Assembly: GCF_019655855.1 (NCBI RefSeq)
Contig: NZ_BPFX01000003.1
Span: 248,001-312,000 of the forward strand
DNA from: Pseudomonas paralcaligenes
GTDB taxonomy: Bacteria; Pseudomonadota; Gammaproteobacteria; Pseudomonadales; Pseudomonadaceae
Direction: 5' to 3'
Length of the DNA stretch: 64,000 nucleotides
Shown: piece after piece, positions 43,871-50,972 of the stretch
Layout: each line of letters starts with the position of its first letter
Position numbering within the stretch: position 1 is the stretch's first letter
Made by a program: the position numbers and the translations under genes
The notes under the pieces: model-generated
Seen by the model: only the letters and a program-made list of their open reading frames with translations
Databases searched by the model: none
Told to the model about the DNA's origin: nothing

Positions 43871-43892
43871 GGTGCGCGCGGCGCACCCTACG
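43871..43892. repeat. Short GTGCGC..GGCGCACCCTAC repeat between the two flavoenzyme genes
   Basis: GGTGCGCGCGGCGCACCCTAC, a member of the GTAGGGTGC palindrome family found throughout the window's gaps, here inside the operon. The rest of this 117-bp spacer holds the SD (GGGGAGAA) of the next gene. Confidence 0.6.
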
Positions 43893-43982
43893 CACGCCAG
43901 CAGAGTTGCAACGGCAGAGCGTCGGCTCTGCGCGACATAACGACATTTCGGGCCGGCACCGCCGGACCCGGGGAGAATCCCG

Positions 43983-46061
43983 ATGACCGTCGAACGCTAC
44001 CCGCACCTGTTCTCGCCGCTGAAGATCGGCAACGTCACGGTGCGCAACCGCATCATGCAGTCGGCCCACGCCATGGCCTTCAACTCGCCTGAGGGACTGA
44101 CCAACAACCGCGACATCCACTACCACGCCGCCCGCGCCAAGGGCGGCATCGGCCTGATGATCACCGGCAACCGGCTGATCCACCCGACCTCCAACACCTT
44201 CTGCCGCGGCTACTCCTACGGCTACCGACCGGAGATGGTCGAGCGCGACAAGGCGCTGACCGACGTGGTGCACGGCTTCGGCTCGCACATCTTCGCCCAG
44301 CTCAACCACTTCGGCGTGATGGGCGAGACCCACGCGATGGACGACTACCGGGTGCTCTGGTCGTCGTCCAACATCAAGTCGCCGGTGTTCGGCGAAATGG
44401 CCAAGGCCATGGAACGCTCGGACATGGACGAGATCGTCGAGGGCTGGGTACGTTCCGCCGAATACTCCAAGCTGGCCGGCTTCGACGGCGTGGAGGTGCA
44501 CCTGGCGCACAGCTACCTGCTGCACCAGTTCATCTCGCCGCTGTTCAACAAGCGCGATGACGAGTACGGCGGCAGCTTCGACAATCGCATGCGCTTCCCG
44601 CTGGAAGTGATCCGCGCGGTGCGCGAGCGGGTCGGCCGCGACATGGTGGTCGGCATCCGCCTGTCGATGGACGAGATGGTCCCCGGTGGCATGGAGATCG
44701 CTGACTGGATCGAGGTCGCGCAGACCATCGAGGCCACCGGCGACATCGACTACATCATGGCCACCGCCGGGGTCTACCAGTCGGCTACCTACATCATGCC
44801 GCCCTACGACGTGCCCGACGGCTGGCTGGCCGACCCGGTGGCGCGGCTGAAAAAGGCGGTCGGGCTGCCGGTGTTCTGCGTCTCCGGCATCGGCAGCGCC
44901 GGCGAGGCCGAGGCCATCCTGGCCCGTGGCGGCGCCGACATGGTGGCGATGACCCGCGCGCAGATCGCCGACCCGGAATTCGCCAACAAGACCGCCGCCG
45001 GCCGCGAGGACGAGATCTACCACTGCCTGCGCTGCAACCAGGGCTGCGTCTCGCGGCTGTTCCACGGCACCTCGATGACCTGCCAGATCAACCCGGCCAC
45101 CGGCCGCGAGGAAGTGTTCGGTCCGCAGACCCTGGAACTGGCGCCGGTCAGCCGGCACTGGGTGGTGGTCGGCGGCGGCCCGGCCGGGATGAAGGCCGCC
45201 GAGGGCCTGGCCAAGCGCGGACACAAGGTCACCCTGCTGGAGAAGGGCGCGGAGCTGGGCGGCCAGGTCAACCACATCGTGCGCCTGCCGCGCCGCGACT
45301 CCTTCGCCTGGATCACCGAGGACCTCAAGGTGCACATGACCAAGCGCGGCGTGCAGGTGAGGCTGAACTGCGAGGCCAGCGTCGACACGGTGAAGGCGCT
45401 GAACCCCGACGGCGTGATCGTCGCCACCGGCTCGCTGCCGGACCGCAGCGGCTATTCCGACATCAACCCGCTGGTCGACCGCGTGCCGGGGCTGGACGCC
45501 GACCACGTGTTCACCGCCCTGGACGTGCTGGCCCACCCGGAGAAGCTCGGCCACCGCGTGCTGGTGCTGGACGAGGAGGGCAACCGCTACTCGGCCGGGA
45601 TCACCGAACTGCTGGTGGAGAACGGCCACGAAGTGCACGTGCTTACCCGCTGGAACGCGCTGTTCCACCGCCTGGGCACCACCCTGGACCAGCCGGTGGT
45701 GTACGCCAACCTGTTCAGCCGCGGGCTGACCTACACCCTCAACGCCTGGGTCAGCCAGGTGCGCGGCGGCGAGGTGGACGTGTTCAACCTCTACAGCGGC
45801 GACGAAGAGACGCTCAGCGGTTTCGACAGCATCGTCCTGGCGGTCCGCCACCTGCCGCAGGACGCGCTGTACCACGCGCTCAAGGCCGAGTTGCCGAACG
45901 TCCACCGGGTCGGCGACGCGGTGGTGCCGCGCAAGACCGACCACGCGATCTTCGAGGGCTTTCTGGCCGGGCGGGAGATCTTCGACAACTGGAAACGCTA
46001 CATCGAGCCGGGGTCGATCGAGGGATTCGACGGTCCGATGGAGTTGCAACGTTTCCTCTGA
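43983..46061 (+). CDS. FadH/old-yellow-enzyme-like NADH:flavin oxidoreductase, copy 2
   Basis: A 692-residue paralogue of the preceding gene with the same order of domains: FMN barrel (SPLKIGNVTVRNRIMQSAH, EVHLAHSYLLHQFISPLF), [4Fe-4S] motif at Cys348, 351, 355 and 367, and Rossmann domains (VVGGGPAGMKAAEGLAKRG). Active-site surroundings differ from copy 1 (HSYLLHQF against HGYLHQQF), which suggests a different substrate or stereochemistry, or a heteromeric pair. Last gene of the operon, followed by a terminator. Confidence 0.92.
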   Translation: MTVERYPHLFSPLKIGNVTVRNRIMQSAHAMAFNSPEGLTNNRDIHYHAARAKGGIGLMITGNRLIHPTSNTFCRGYSYGYRPEMVERDKALTDVVHGFGSHIFAQLNHFGVMGETHAMDDYRVLWSSSNIKSPVFGEMAKAMERSDMDEIVEGWVRSAEYSKLAGFDGVEVHLAHSYLLHQFISPLFNKRDDEYGGSFDNRMRFPLEVIRAVRERVGRDMVVGIRLSMDEMVPGGMEIADWIEVAQTIEATGDIDYIMATAGVYQSATYIMPPYDVPDGWLADPVARLKKAVGLPVFCVSGIGSAGEAEAILARGGADMVAMTRAQIADPEFANKTAAGREDEIYHCLRCNQGCVSRLFHGTSMTCQINPATGREEVFGPQTLELAPVSRHWVVVGGGPAGMKAAEGLAKRGHKVTLLEKGAELGGQVNHIVRLPRRDSFAWITEDLKVHMTKRGVQVRLNCEASVDTVKALNPDGVIVATGSLPDRSGYSDINPLVDRVPGLDADHVFTALDVLAHPEKLGHRVLVLDEEGNRYSAGITELLVENGHEVHVLTRWNALFHRLGTTLDQPVVYANLFSRGLTYTLNAWVSQVRGGEVDVFNLYSGDEETLSGFDSIVLAVRHLPQDALYHALKAELPNVHRVGDAVVPRKTDHAIFEGFLAGREIFDNWKRYIEPGSIEGFDGPMELQRFL

Positions 46062-46079
46062 ATGCTCCGAGGGAAAGAC

Positions 46080-46107
46080 TTGCCGGCACTTTGTGCCGGC
46101 TTTTTTT
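46080..46107 (+). terminator. Rho-independent terminator after FadH-like copy 2
   Basis: GCCGGCAC-TTT-GTGCCGGC followed by seven T, about 20 bases after the stop. It ends the sigma-54 operon before the cassette array. Confidence 0.88.
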
Positions 46108-46144
46108 GCGCGGCTTTTGGGCTGCTTCGCGATGGCACTTGTGG

Positions 46145-46167
46145 GTAGGGTGCGCTGTGCGTACCGC
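46145..46167. repeat. GTAGGGTGC-type repeat bordering the cassette array
   Basis: GTAGGGTGCGCTGTGCGTACC, ending exactly at the stop codon of the last cassette ORF (46168). It marks the boundary between host-type DNA and the AT-richer array. Confidence 0.65.
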
Positions 46168-46503
46168 TCACACGACCCGCGGAACACCTGGCTGTCTCTC
46201 CGCAGGGTCTATGCCGGAAGCGATCTGTGACAACAACAAACTAAATTCTTGCGCCATGCTCACATGACTTTCTACTTCTGGAAGCCAGTGAGCCTTCTTT
46301 GTGATGAAACTCTCCGCTTGTAATAGATAGAAAACCACCTGCTTCGAGATGACAAAATCTCCTACAATGAGTCCAGCTTTCTTGCGCATATAGGTCAGAA
46401 GGTTTGTAAATGCTTGGTGGTCAAACACCTCAGCACAGGCCAGTCTTTTGACAGACTTTTGGTAAAGATCTTCAAGTTCTGGATCGAAGTCAGATTGGTT
46501 CAT
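46168..46503 (-). CDS. Cassette ORF 6, unknown protein (111 aa), cassette truncated
   Basis: A 111-residue protein of unknown function, begins MNQSDFDPELEDLYQKSVKR; mostly helical in character (FVISKQVVFYLLQAESFITKK). GAGTGAG lies before the ATG. The downstream attC expected for a cassette is missing: the frame ends at a host-type repeat, and the last residues (PGVPRVV) may be read-through into junction sequence. No domain recognised. Confidence 0.6.
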   Translation of the reverse strand: MNQSDFDPELEDLYQKSVKRLACAEVFDHQAFTNLLTYMRKKAGLIVGDFVISKQVVFYLLQAESFITKKAHWLPEVESHVSMAQEFSLLLSQIASGIDPAERQPGVPRVV

Positions 46504-46548
46504 ATAGACTCACTCTAATTTTGACGGTTGCACATTAAGTTCTTGAGA

Positions 46549-46638
46549 GCCTAACGATTAAGTTAACAGGCGGCGCAAAAGCGCAGCTTTGGGACGTCCA
46601 GCGAACGAAGTGAGCGGCAGTTGAGCGCATTGTTAGAG
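46549..46638 (-). repeat. attC site of cassette 5
   Basis: 90 bp between GCCTAAC (46549-46555) and GTTAGAG (46632-46638), with inner arms TTAACAGGCGGCGC.. and a GCGAACGAAGTGAGCGGC segment typical of attC stems. The stop codon of cassette ORF 5 lies inside its end. Confidence 0.8.
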
Positions 46639-46890
46639 GTCCTGCTCGGTGATGGTGATTTTTGCGCCCAAGGACTCAAGCGTATGAATTAATGCGTTGG
46701 CCGCCTCAGGGTTGACTTGAGCTATTTCAAACAGCTCCTTTTTCATGAGGCTGCGCGCGGCCCTTTTTAATGCTGTGCCTTTAAGCGGAGTGCAGAGTCC
46801 AAGGCGATATATGAAAGTCTCAAGTGGCCAGCTATTTTCCCCGGCCCAGCGTCGATCATCAGACCATGACTCAATGCGCAGTGTCGCCAT
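46633..46890 (-). CDS. Cassette ORF 5, unknown small protein (85 aa)
   Basis: An 85-residue protein beginning MATLRIESWSDDRRWAGEN. The C-terminal part (IAQVNPEAANALIHTLESLGAKITI) has the alternating helix-strand look of ribosomal L7/L12 C-terminal-like domains, but I do not assign a function. Its ATG follows the preceding attC by about 6 bases; AGAGG in the recombination core acts as SD. The TAA stop lies in its own attC. Confidence 0.65.
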   Translation of the reverse strand: MATLRIESWSDDRRWAGENSWPLETFIYRLGLCTPLKGTALKRAARSLMKKELFEIAQVNPEAANALIHTLESLGAKITITEQDL

Positions 46891-46896
46891 GCATGC

Positions 46897-46973
46897 CTCT
46901 AACGTTTGGTTAAGGGGCCGGCTTTAGCCGGTCCCGAGTGAGCGAAGCGAACGACTTGAACCACTTGTTAGGC
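46897..46973 (-). repeat. attC site of cassette 4
   Basis: 77 bp from CTCTAAC to GTTAGGC (46967-46973), with inner GTTTGGTTAAGGGGCCGG and GAGCGAAGCGAACGACTTG. Nearly the same sequence occurs at 47465 and 48275. Confidence 0.85.
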
Positions 46974-46975
46974 CG

Positions 46976-47446
46976 CTAGCAGTTCTTTCCATTAGCAAAC
47001 TCTCGGACCTCTAAGCAGCGAGGGTCATATTCGGTTCCTTTATCCTCAAGTGTCACAGTGCCTTGATTGTCATTTATATACTTGAGTGTGTATGTATGAC
47101 CTGGCAAGGTTGATGCTTTAAATGTTGCAGGTTTATTGAATATTGCATCACATAAGGCACCACACAGGAGATTATAAGATTTTATCTGCATGTACTTTAC
47201 TTGGAATTCATGTTCACCAGGCTCCAGGTAGGCATGCGAAACTCTCCCGAAGGGGCCAGGTTCTATGCCATTTATTTTCTCAACCAATAAGCCTGGCGAT
47301 TTGAATACGCTGGTCGTTGTCGGCGTCCACAACCTGACGGTAGAAATTTCGGCATTCGATCTTGGAGCGCCGCTGTACTGTTGGTATGTGACTTCGGCGC
47401 AGCCAGATAAAATTAAACCTGCTAGAAGTAATGCTATTTTTTTCAT
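46976..47446 (-). CDS. Cassette ORF 4, predicted lipoprotein (156 aa)
   Basis: A 156-residue protein with signal peptide and lipobox MKKIALLLAGLILSGC (Cys16), so exported and lipid-anchored. The mature part is beta-rich (EPGEHEFQVKYMQIK, GHTYTLKYINDNQGTVTLED) with two Cys in LLCGALCDAIF and further Cys at the end. Small envelope lipoproteins are frequent integron cassette products. The stop lies 3 bases from its attC. Confidence 0.72.
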   Translation of the reverse strand: MKKIALLLAGLILSGCAEVTYQQYSGAPRSNAEISTVRLWTPTTTSVFKSPGLLVEKINGIEPGPFGRVSHAYLEPGEHEFQVKYMQIKSYNLLCGALCDAIFNKPATFKASTLPGHTYTLKYINDNQGTVTLEDKGTEYDPRCLEVREFANGKNC

Positions 47447-47464
47447 GCTTTTACTCGGTTGAGT

Positions 47465-47542
47465 GCTTAACGTTTGGTTAAGGGGCCGGCTTTAGCCGGT
47501 TCCGCAGTGAGCGAAGCGAACGACTTGAACCAAGTGTTAGGC
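47465..47542 (-). repeat. attC site of cassette 3
   Basis: 78 bp from GCTTAAC to GTTAGGC (47536-47542); near-identical to the attC at 46897 and 48275. About 95 bp of non-coding DNA separate it from the ORF it belongs to. Confidence 0.85.
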
Positions 47543-47637
47543 GCGGATGCTGAGTTATAAATTGATAGTAAATAACGCACTAAAACTGATCGAGATTTCC
47601 CTGCAAGCAGTGTGGTGGCTGATGCCGTGAATTAATG

Positions 47638-48261
47638 CTATGGGGCTTTCAGTGACTCGTTAATTTTTTCGACGAAAGCATCAGGCGAGTACTCATAGCT
47701 AGGTTCAAAACAATAGTCTTCATGCTTCCCAGGTTCGATTCTTTTAGTGGCCGGATAAAGCATGAGGTAGAATTCTTCTTCAGTGTCAAGTAAAACAAAA
47801 GAACTTTGCGGGGAGAAAGTATCCACTATGAAATTCTTGATAGTGTAAGAGCTATGGAATAGAGAACTCATGATGGATGTGGATGCAGTTAAAGTAAGAA
47901 TTCCCCATTTTTTTCCTACATGGATAGATGCCCATACATAACCAATGCTGGAGAAGGGCTGGCTTTCTGAATGCTCAAAATCGTGTGCTTCTAAATCTGC
48001 GGCTAGGTCTGAGGTGTTCGGCATGCTTAATGTGAGGTGGTAATGATTGTCTTTCCTTTTTAGTTGATCAAATCCAGTGCCGGAATAATCGCTTGATGAG
48101 CCATTTGCCAGTTTTCCGGTAAATTCGGTTGCCGGTCTCCAAGGAATGCACTTCTTAAGAGCTTTCTTATCGCTATGGCAAACTGTATCAATCAAGCATT
48201 CGATGATGTTATCAATACGTTCACGATCAAATGTAATTTCAAATGAGTAGTTTGCGCCCAT
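47638..48261 (-). CDS. Cassette ORF 3, unknown protein (207 aa)
   Basis: A 207-residue soluble protein, begins MGANYSFEITFDRERIDNIIE, with no signal peptide or membrane helix. Beta-rich middle (HYHLTLSMPNTSDLAADLEAH, GYVWASIHVGKKWGILTLTA) and a C-terminal PDAFVEKINESLK. Codon use is clearly unlike the host genes. Not recognised. Confidence 0.65.
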   Translation of the reverse strand: MGANYSFEITFDRERIDNIIECLIDTVCHSDKKALKKCIPWRPATEFTGKLANGSSSDYSGTGFDQLKRKDNHYHLTLSMPNTSDLAADLEAHDFEHSESQPFSSIGYVWASIHVGKKWGILTLTASTSIMSSLFHSSYTIKNFIVDTFSPQSSFVLLDTEEEFYLMLYPATKRIEPGKHEDYCFEPSYEYSPDAFVEKINESLKAP

Positions 48262-48274
48262 ATCTATTTTGTGT

Positions 48275-48351
48275 GCCTAACGTTTGGTTAAGGGGCCGGC
48301 TTTAGCCGGTCCCGAGTGAGCGAAGCGAGCGACTTGAACCAGTTGTTAGGT
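48275..48351 (-). repeat. attC site of cassette 2
   Basis: 77 bp from GCCTAAC (48275-48281) to GTTAGGT (48345-48351); near-identical to those at 46897 and 47465. It contains the stop codon of cassette ORF 2 at its outer end. Confidence 0.85.
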
Positions 48352-49020
48352 GTCTTTACGCAGCGCTTTCAGTTCCTCTGGAGTCAGCTTTTTTGTCTGA
48401 GCGTAGCCTTGAAGATAATTAGCCAGGATTGACGTGGCTTCTCTGAAGCACTCCAATATTTCGACCCAGCTAAATTCAGGGAATTTTAAATCAGTGTCAG
48501 AAATCAAAAACTCAATGGTTCGGTCTTCGTCCACGAGGTTTGATATTGCATCGTGGATATGTGAGCCCGAAAAGTGAACATAGCCAGATAAATTTGAATA
48601 GACATCTGGCAGCCACGGGTACTCGCTCTTACGTATTTCTACAAGGTGTGCGTCCGTGAGTCTCTTTCCATTCGTGTCCTTCAGTTTGTCGATGCGCGCA
48701 CCTGCTAACACACTTGTGGCAAAGGTATGCGGCTCTGCGACCAGCCACGCAGCGGAGAATCGTAATGCAGTATCAATGTGCATTCGAAGCAATGAGCGTG
48801 CGCAGACCATATTCCATGCCTGAACCATTGCCGTGACAGCGCTCGCGGTGCTTATGCTCCTCTTGATGGCCGCAAATACTACCCAGTCGAGTGGAAACAT
48901 TGGGCTCCCAGAAGGCCCAACAACTTGCATTCCAAGCTTCAACAGTTCATCACTGTCTTGTTTAAGCGACAGTAGTAATTCCTTGACGAGTTCGCTCTGT
49001 GGAGGATGGTCACTATTCAT
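48346..49020 (-). CDS. Cassette ORF 2, unknown protein (224 aa)
   Basis: A 224-residue mostly helical soluble protein. Seen: ARSLLRMHIDTALRFSAAWLV and YSNLSGYVHFSGSHIHDAI, a pattern reminiscent of DUF5677-like proteins, whose role is unclear. No catalytic motif is secure. The stop lies in its attC. A defence or stress role is possible for a cassette gene but nothing here shows it. Confidence 0.65.
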   Translation of the reverse strand: MNSDHPPQSELVKELLLSLKQDSDELLKLGMQVVGPSGSPMFPLDWVVFAAIKRSISTASAVTAMVQAWNMVCARSLLRMHIDTALRFSAAWLVAEPHTFATSVLAGARIDKLKDTNGKRLTDAHLVEIRKSEYPWLPDVYSNLSGYVHFSGSHIHDAISNLVDEDRTIEFLISDTDLKFPEFSWVEILECFREATSILANYLQGYAQTKKLTPEELKALRKDT

Positions 49021-49029
49021 GCCGGAGGC

Positions 49030-49146
49030 ACCTAACGCCCAAGGTAAGCGGCGCCGGAGCCCGACAGGGCGGAGGGCACCAACAAGGGCCAGGAAAATGG
49101 CGAAGCCATGGGCCTTGTTGGCGTCCGCTTGACCGCCCAGTTAGGC
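49030..49146 (-). repeat. attC site of cassette 1 (long form)
   Basis: 117 bp from ACCTAAC (49030-49036) to GTTAGGC (49140-49146). The inner part folds on itself (CAACAAGGGCC...GGCCTTGTTG). It differs from the 77-bp sites, so this cassette has another origin. Confidence 0.75.
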
Positions 49147-49650
49147 GACGCGGCCTTGCCCAGCGAGTTGTTTTGCGTAAATGCCATATGGGACACCGTG
49201 GATTGATGGTGCTTCACGAACGAACTCAAACCCCATGGATTGGTACATCGGAAGCGCCACAGACATGATGGCGCTAGTGTGGAGGCCGAACACGTCGGCT
49301 CCGTCACGCTGCGCCTTTGCAATGCAAGCGTTGGCAAGTGCGCGGCCAATGCCTTTACCGCGTGATTCTGGGCAAACAACGAGCATTCGCATGACAGCCC
49401 ATGTGCTTGGAAAAAACGAGCTCTTTGGAGCCTGGGGGCCCAGGTAGGCAACTGCACCCACGACTGTTTCGCCAGTCGCCGCAACGATGATCTCGCCCGT
49501 TTCCGTCAGCGAAGACATGCATGCGATTTTTGCCCTGAAGCCTGGCCAGTCTTCGTATTGGCCAGCGAACTGCTCAAACGCGGCAACACCAAGTGCATTG
49601 ACGGCGTCAATGTCAGTTGGCTGAAAACCGCGCAAACCTGTCGAGTGCAT
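49141..49650 (-). CDS. Cassette ORF 1, GNAT-family N-acetyltransferase
   Basis: A 169-residue GNAT enzyme: MRMLVVCPESRGKGIGRALANACI holds the acetyl-CoA-binding R/Q-x-x-G-x-G/A loop (RGKGIG), and PMYQSMGFEFVREAP is the usual C-terminal motif. The acceptor is unknown; cassette acetyltransferases include aminoglycoside, chloramphenicol and other types, but no resistance-type signature is seen. The start at 49650 (MHSTGLRG) is preferred; TTAGG of the attI core gives the SD. It is first cassette, next to attI. Confidence 0.82.
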   Translation of the reverse strand: MHSTGLRGFQPTDIDAVNALGVAAFEQFAGQYEDWPGFRAKIACMSSLTETGEIIVAATGETVVGAVAYLGPQAPKSSFFPSTWAVMRMLVVCPESRGKGIGRALANACIAKAQRDGADVFGLHTSAIMSVALPMYQSMGFEFVREAPSIHGVPYGIYAKQLAGQGRVA

Positions 49651-49655
49651 GAGTT

Positions 49656-49695
49656 GCCTAACTATTATTAGGCGACATTGCTGTCGCATAACATC
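49656..49695 (-). repeat. attI-like recombination site
   Basis: On the minus strand it begins GATGTTATGCGACAGC, contains GTCGCCTAA and ends GTTAGGC directly before cassette 1. From memory the class 1 attI1 end is GATGTTACGCAGCAGGGCAG, then GTCGCCCTAA, then GTTAGGC, so the two agree over most of about 40 bases. The integrase gene that normally lies beyond it is absent. Confidence 0.6.
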
Positions 49696-50377
49696 CGAGG
49701 AAATGTCGGACAGTGTTCCTTGTCACAAGCCAAGCTCTTGATTTTCATAACACTCAGCGAAGCAAACGCGACTTGAAGCAGGATGGAGAGCGACACGCGA
49801 CAAGACCGTGGCGACAGCGGCATCCTCGGGAGAGAAAGCTACGGGGGCAGAGGGGAGAATGTCTAGCGAGACTGTTGATGGAGTGTCGAAATCAATACGC
49901 TGGATAGCTATGTACTGAGAGGGGGAAGGCTGCGAGGCTCCAGATTGAGCGAGTTTGCGACGCAATGGAGCGGCAAAAATAGGTTCGTTCCTTCCATCGC
50001 TGCTCCGAGGGCTGCGTATAAGGGATATCCATGGCCCTTTATCACGGAGGCGCCCAACCCTTTCGCCGCATCCCTGCGGCTCGCTCCTCTCCGCAACTAT
50101 TCCGCTAACCCTCCTGAAGGGGCGTTTGGTGTTGCCTGATAGGGCGAGTAAAGCAGTTGGTTTGGATGGTTGTAGGGTGCGCTGTGCGCACTGCCCTCTG
50201 CGCCATCGGTGCGCACGGCGCACCCTACACGTGTAGGAGCGAGCTTGCTCGCGAACCAGGCCCGCAAAGAGCTTCGCGAGCAAAGCTCGCTCCTACGGGT
50301 AGCACGGATGAAATCTGGGGAAGGTGCCGGCTTATCTCGGATTTCATCCGGGTTACGTGAAAGCCTTGCTTTCATTC
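49696..50377. other. Gene-free region beyond attI, with repeat remnants
   Basis: No credible gene. 49935-50135 is a degenerate copy of the large dispersed repeat (CCTTTCGCCGCATCCCTGCG, CCCTCCTGAAGGGGCG). 50172-50228 is a GTAGGGTGCGC / GCGCACCCTAC palindrome, 50233-50296 a REP-like pair, 50299-50356 a GGATGAAATC / GATTTCATCC pair. 49696-49935 shows nothing I recognise, and no integrase fragment was seen on either strand. Confidence 0.6.
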
Positions 50378-50745
50378 AGATCCGCAAAAACTTTCAGGCA
50401 ATCCGGAGCTCGGGTCCCCGTCAGGAGGCCGAGTGGAGGTGTCGCGTAGGGGGATGAGCCGCATAGGGGCGGAGAGAGGACTAGGCGTCCTCGCATAACG
50501 GGCCATGGATGGTCCGTGTATGCCTTGTCCCCCGGAGCTGCACCGGAAGGAGCCTGGAGCGAAGCGAAGGGCCGGATGCCGGGGTGGCCTTCTCTTTGGT
50601 TGCTTTCTCTGGGCCCGGGCGGCGATCCGCAGACAAGAGCAACGAAGCGAAGCGGAGTAACAGCCGCAGGCTGGCCCGAAGGGTGAGCGAAGCGAATCAA
50701 AGTGACTCGCCCAGGAGGGCGAAACCAAAAACCATCAAGCCCGCT
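50378..50745 (-). repeat. Large dispersed intergenic repeat, copy B (inverted)
   Basis: Reverse-complement counterpart of 8205-8490: CCCGTCAGGAGGCCGAGTGG, GCATAACGGGCCATGGATGG, CCGGATGCCGGGGTGGCC and GACTCGCCCAGGAGGGCGAA appear in matching order. An internal stretch rich in GCGAAGCG is extra compared with copy A. Confidence 0.7.
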
Positions 50746-50801
50746 CAGCAATCAGCTCGGCACCCAAACCATCGTCCCCTGCTCGACAATCCCAGATGCA
50801 A

Positions 50802-50829
50802 AGTGAAATCCCCATTTCACTCTGCAATG
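50802..50829 (+). promoter_or_regulatory. Candidate upstream activator region, site f
   Basis: Perfect inverted repeat AGTGAAAT-CCCC-ATTTCACT (50802-50821), overlapping TTTCACTCTGCAATG (50815-50829), the partner of site g at 40347. It lies about 100 bases before the -24 box, the normal distance for an enhancer-binding protein. The second half also resembles the LysR operator family (TTTC-N2-TCTGC). Confidence 0.55.
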
Positions 50830-50913
50830 AAAGCCATCCCCAGGCTTTCCATTTCTGATTTTTCGTCAATAAAAAATCATTAAAAAACAATGACTTATTT
50901 AAATATCCAGACC

Positions 50914-50930
50914 TTGGCAAGGTCGTTGCT
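50914..50930 (+). promoter_or_regulatory. Sigma-54 (-24/-12) promoter of the CaiB-hyu operon
   Basis: TTGGCAA-GGTCG-TTGCT: consensus -24 GG and -12 GC at the exact spacing. Predicted start near 50941, about 32 bases before the ATG at 50973; this supports that start codon over an in-frame ATG at 50940. Confidence 0.75.
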
Positions 50931-50972
50931 ATCGAGGAGGTGTGGCTAACCAATAAATACAAGAGAAAGACC

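Larger units (their letters stand above)
46168..49695 (-). mobile_element. Integron cassette array with attI-like site but no integrase
   Basis: Six ORFs in one orientation (minus strand), visibly AT-richer than the flanks, separated by five attC sites with GCCTAAC/GTTAGGC-type ends and starting from an attI-like sequence. Three attC (46897, 47465, 48275) are near-identical; two (46549, 49030) differ, as expected for cassettes of mixed origin. The last ORF has no attC after it. Beyond attI, where an intI gene should diverge, there are only intergenic repeats up to 50.97 kb. It lies between the two sigma-54 operons of the catabolic region. Confidence 0.85.

Noticed and set aside
41550..46187. 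Very long open frame on the minus strand opposite the two FadH-like genes
   Set aside because: It is antisense to two genes with complete motifs, its translation is low-complexity (Val/Gly/Ala/His/Arg-rich) without recognisable domains, and it runs across several ORF boundaries. Such shadows are normal in high-GC codon-biased DNA.
49141..49650. Aminoglycoside acetyltransferase resistance cassette
   Set aside because: The protein shows only the general GNAT fold; I see no AAC-specific motifs, so a resistance claim is not supported.
49713..50940. Possible integrase gene or fragment beyond attI
   Set aside because: Read on both strands: only short frames over palindromic repeats and a dispersed repeat, and none shows tyrosine-recombinase motifs (the R..H-x-x-R..Y pattern).
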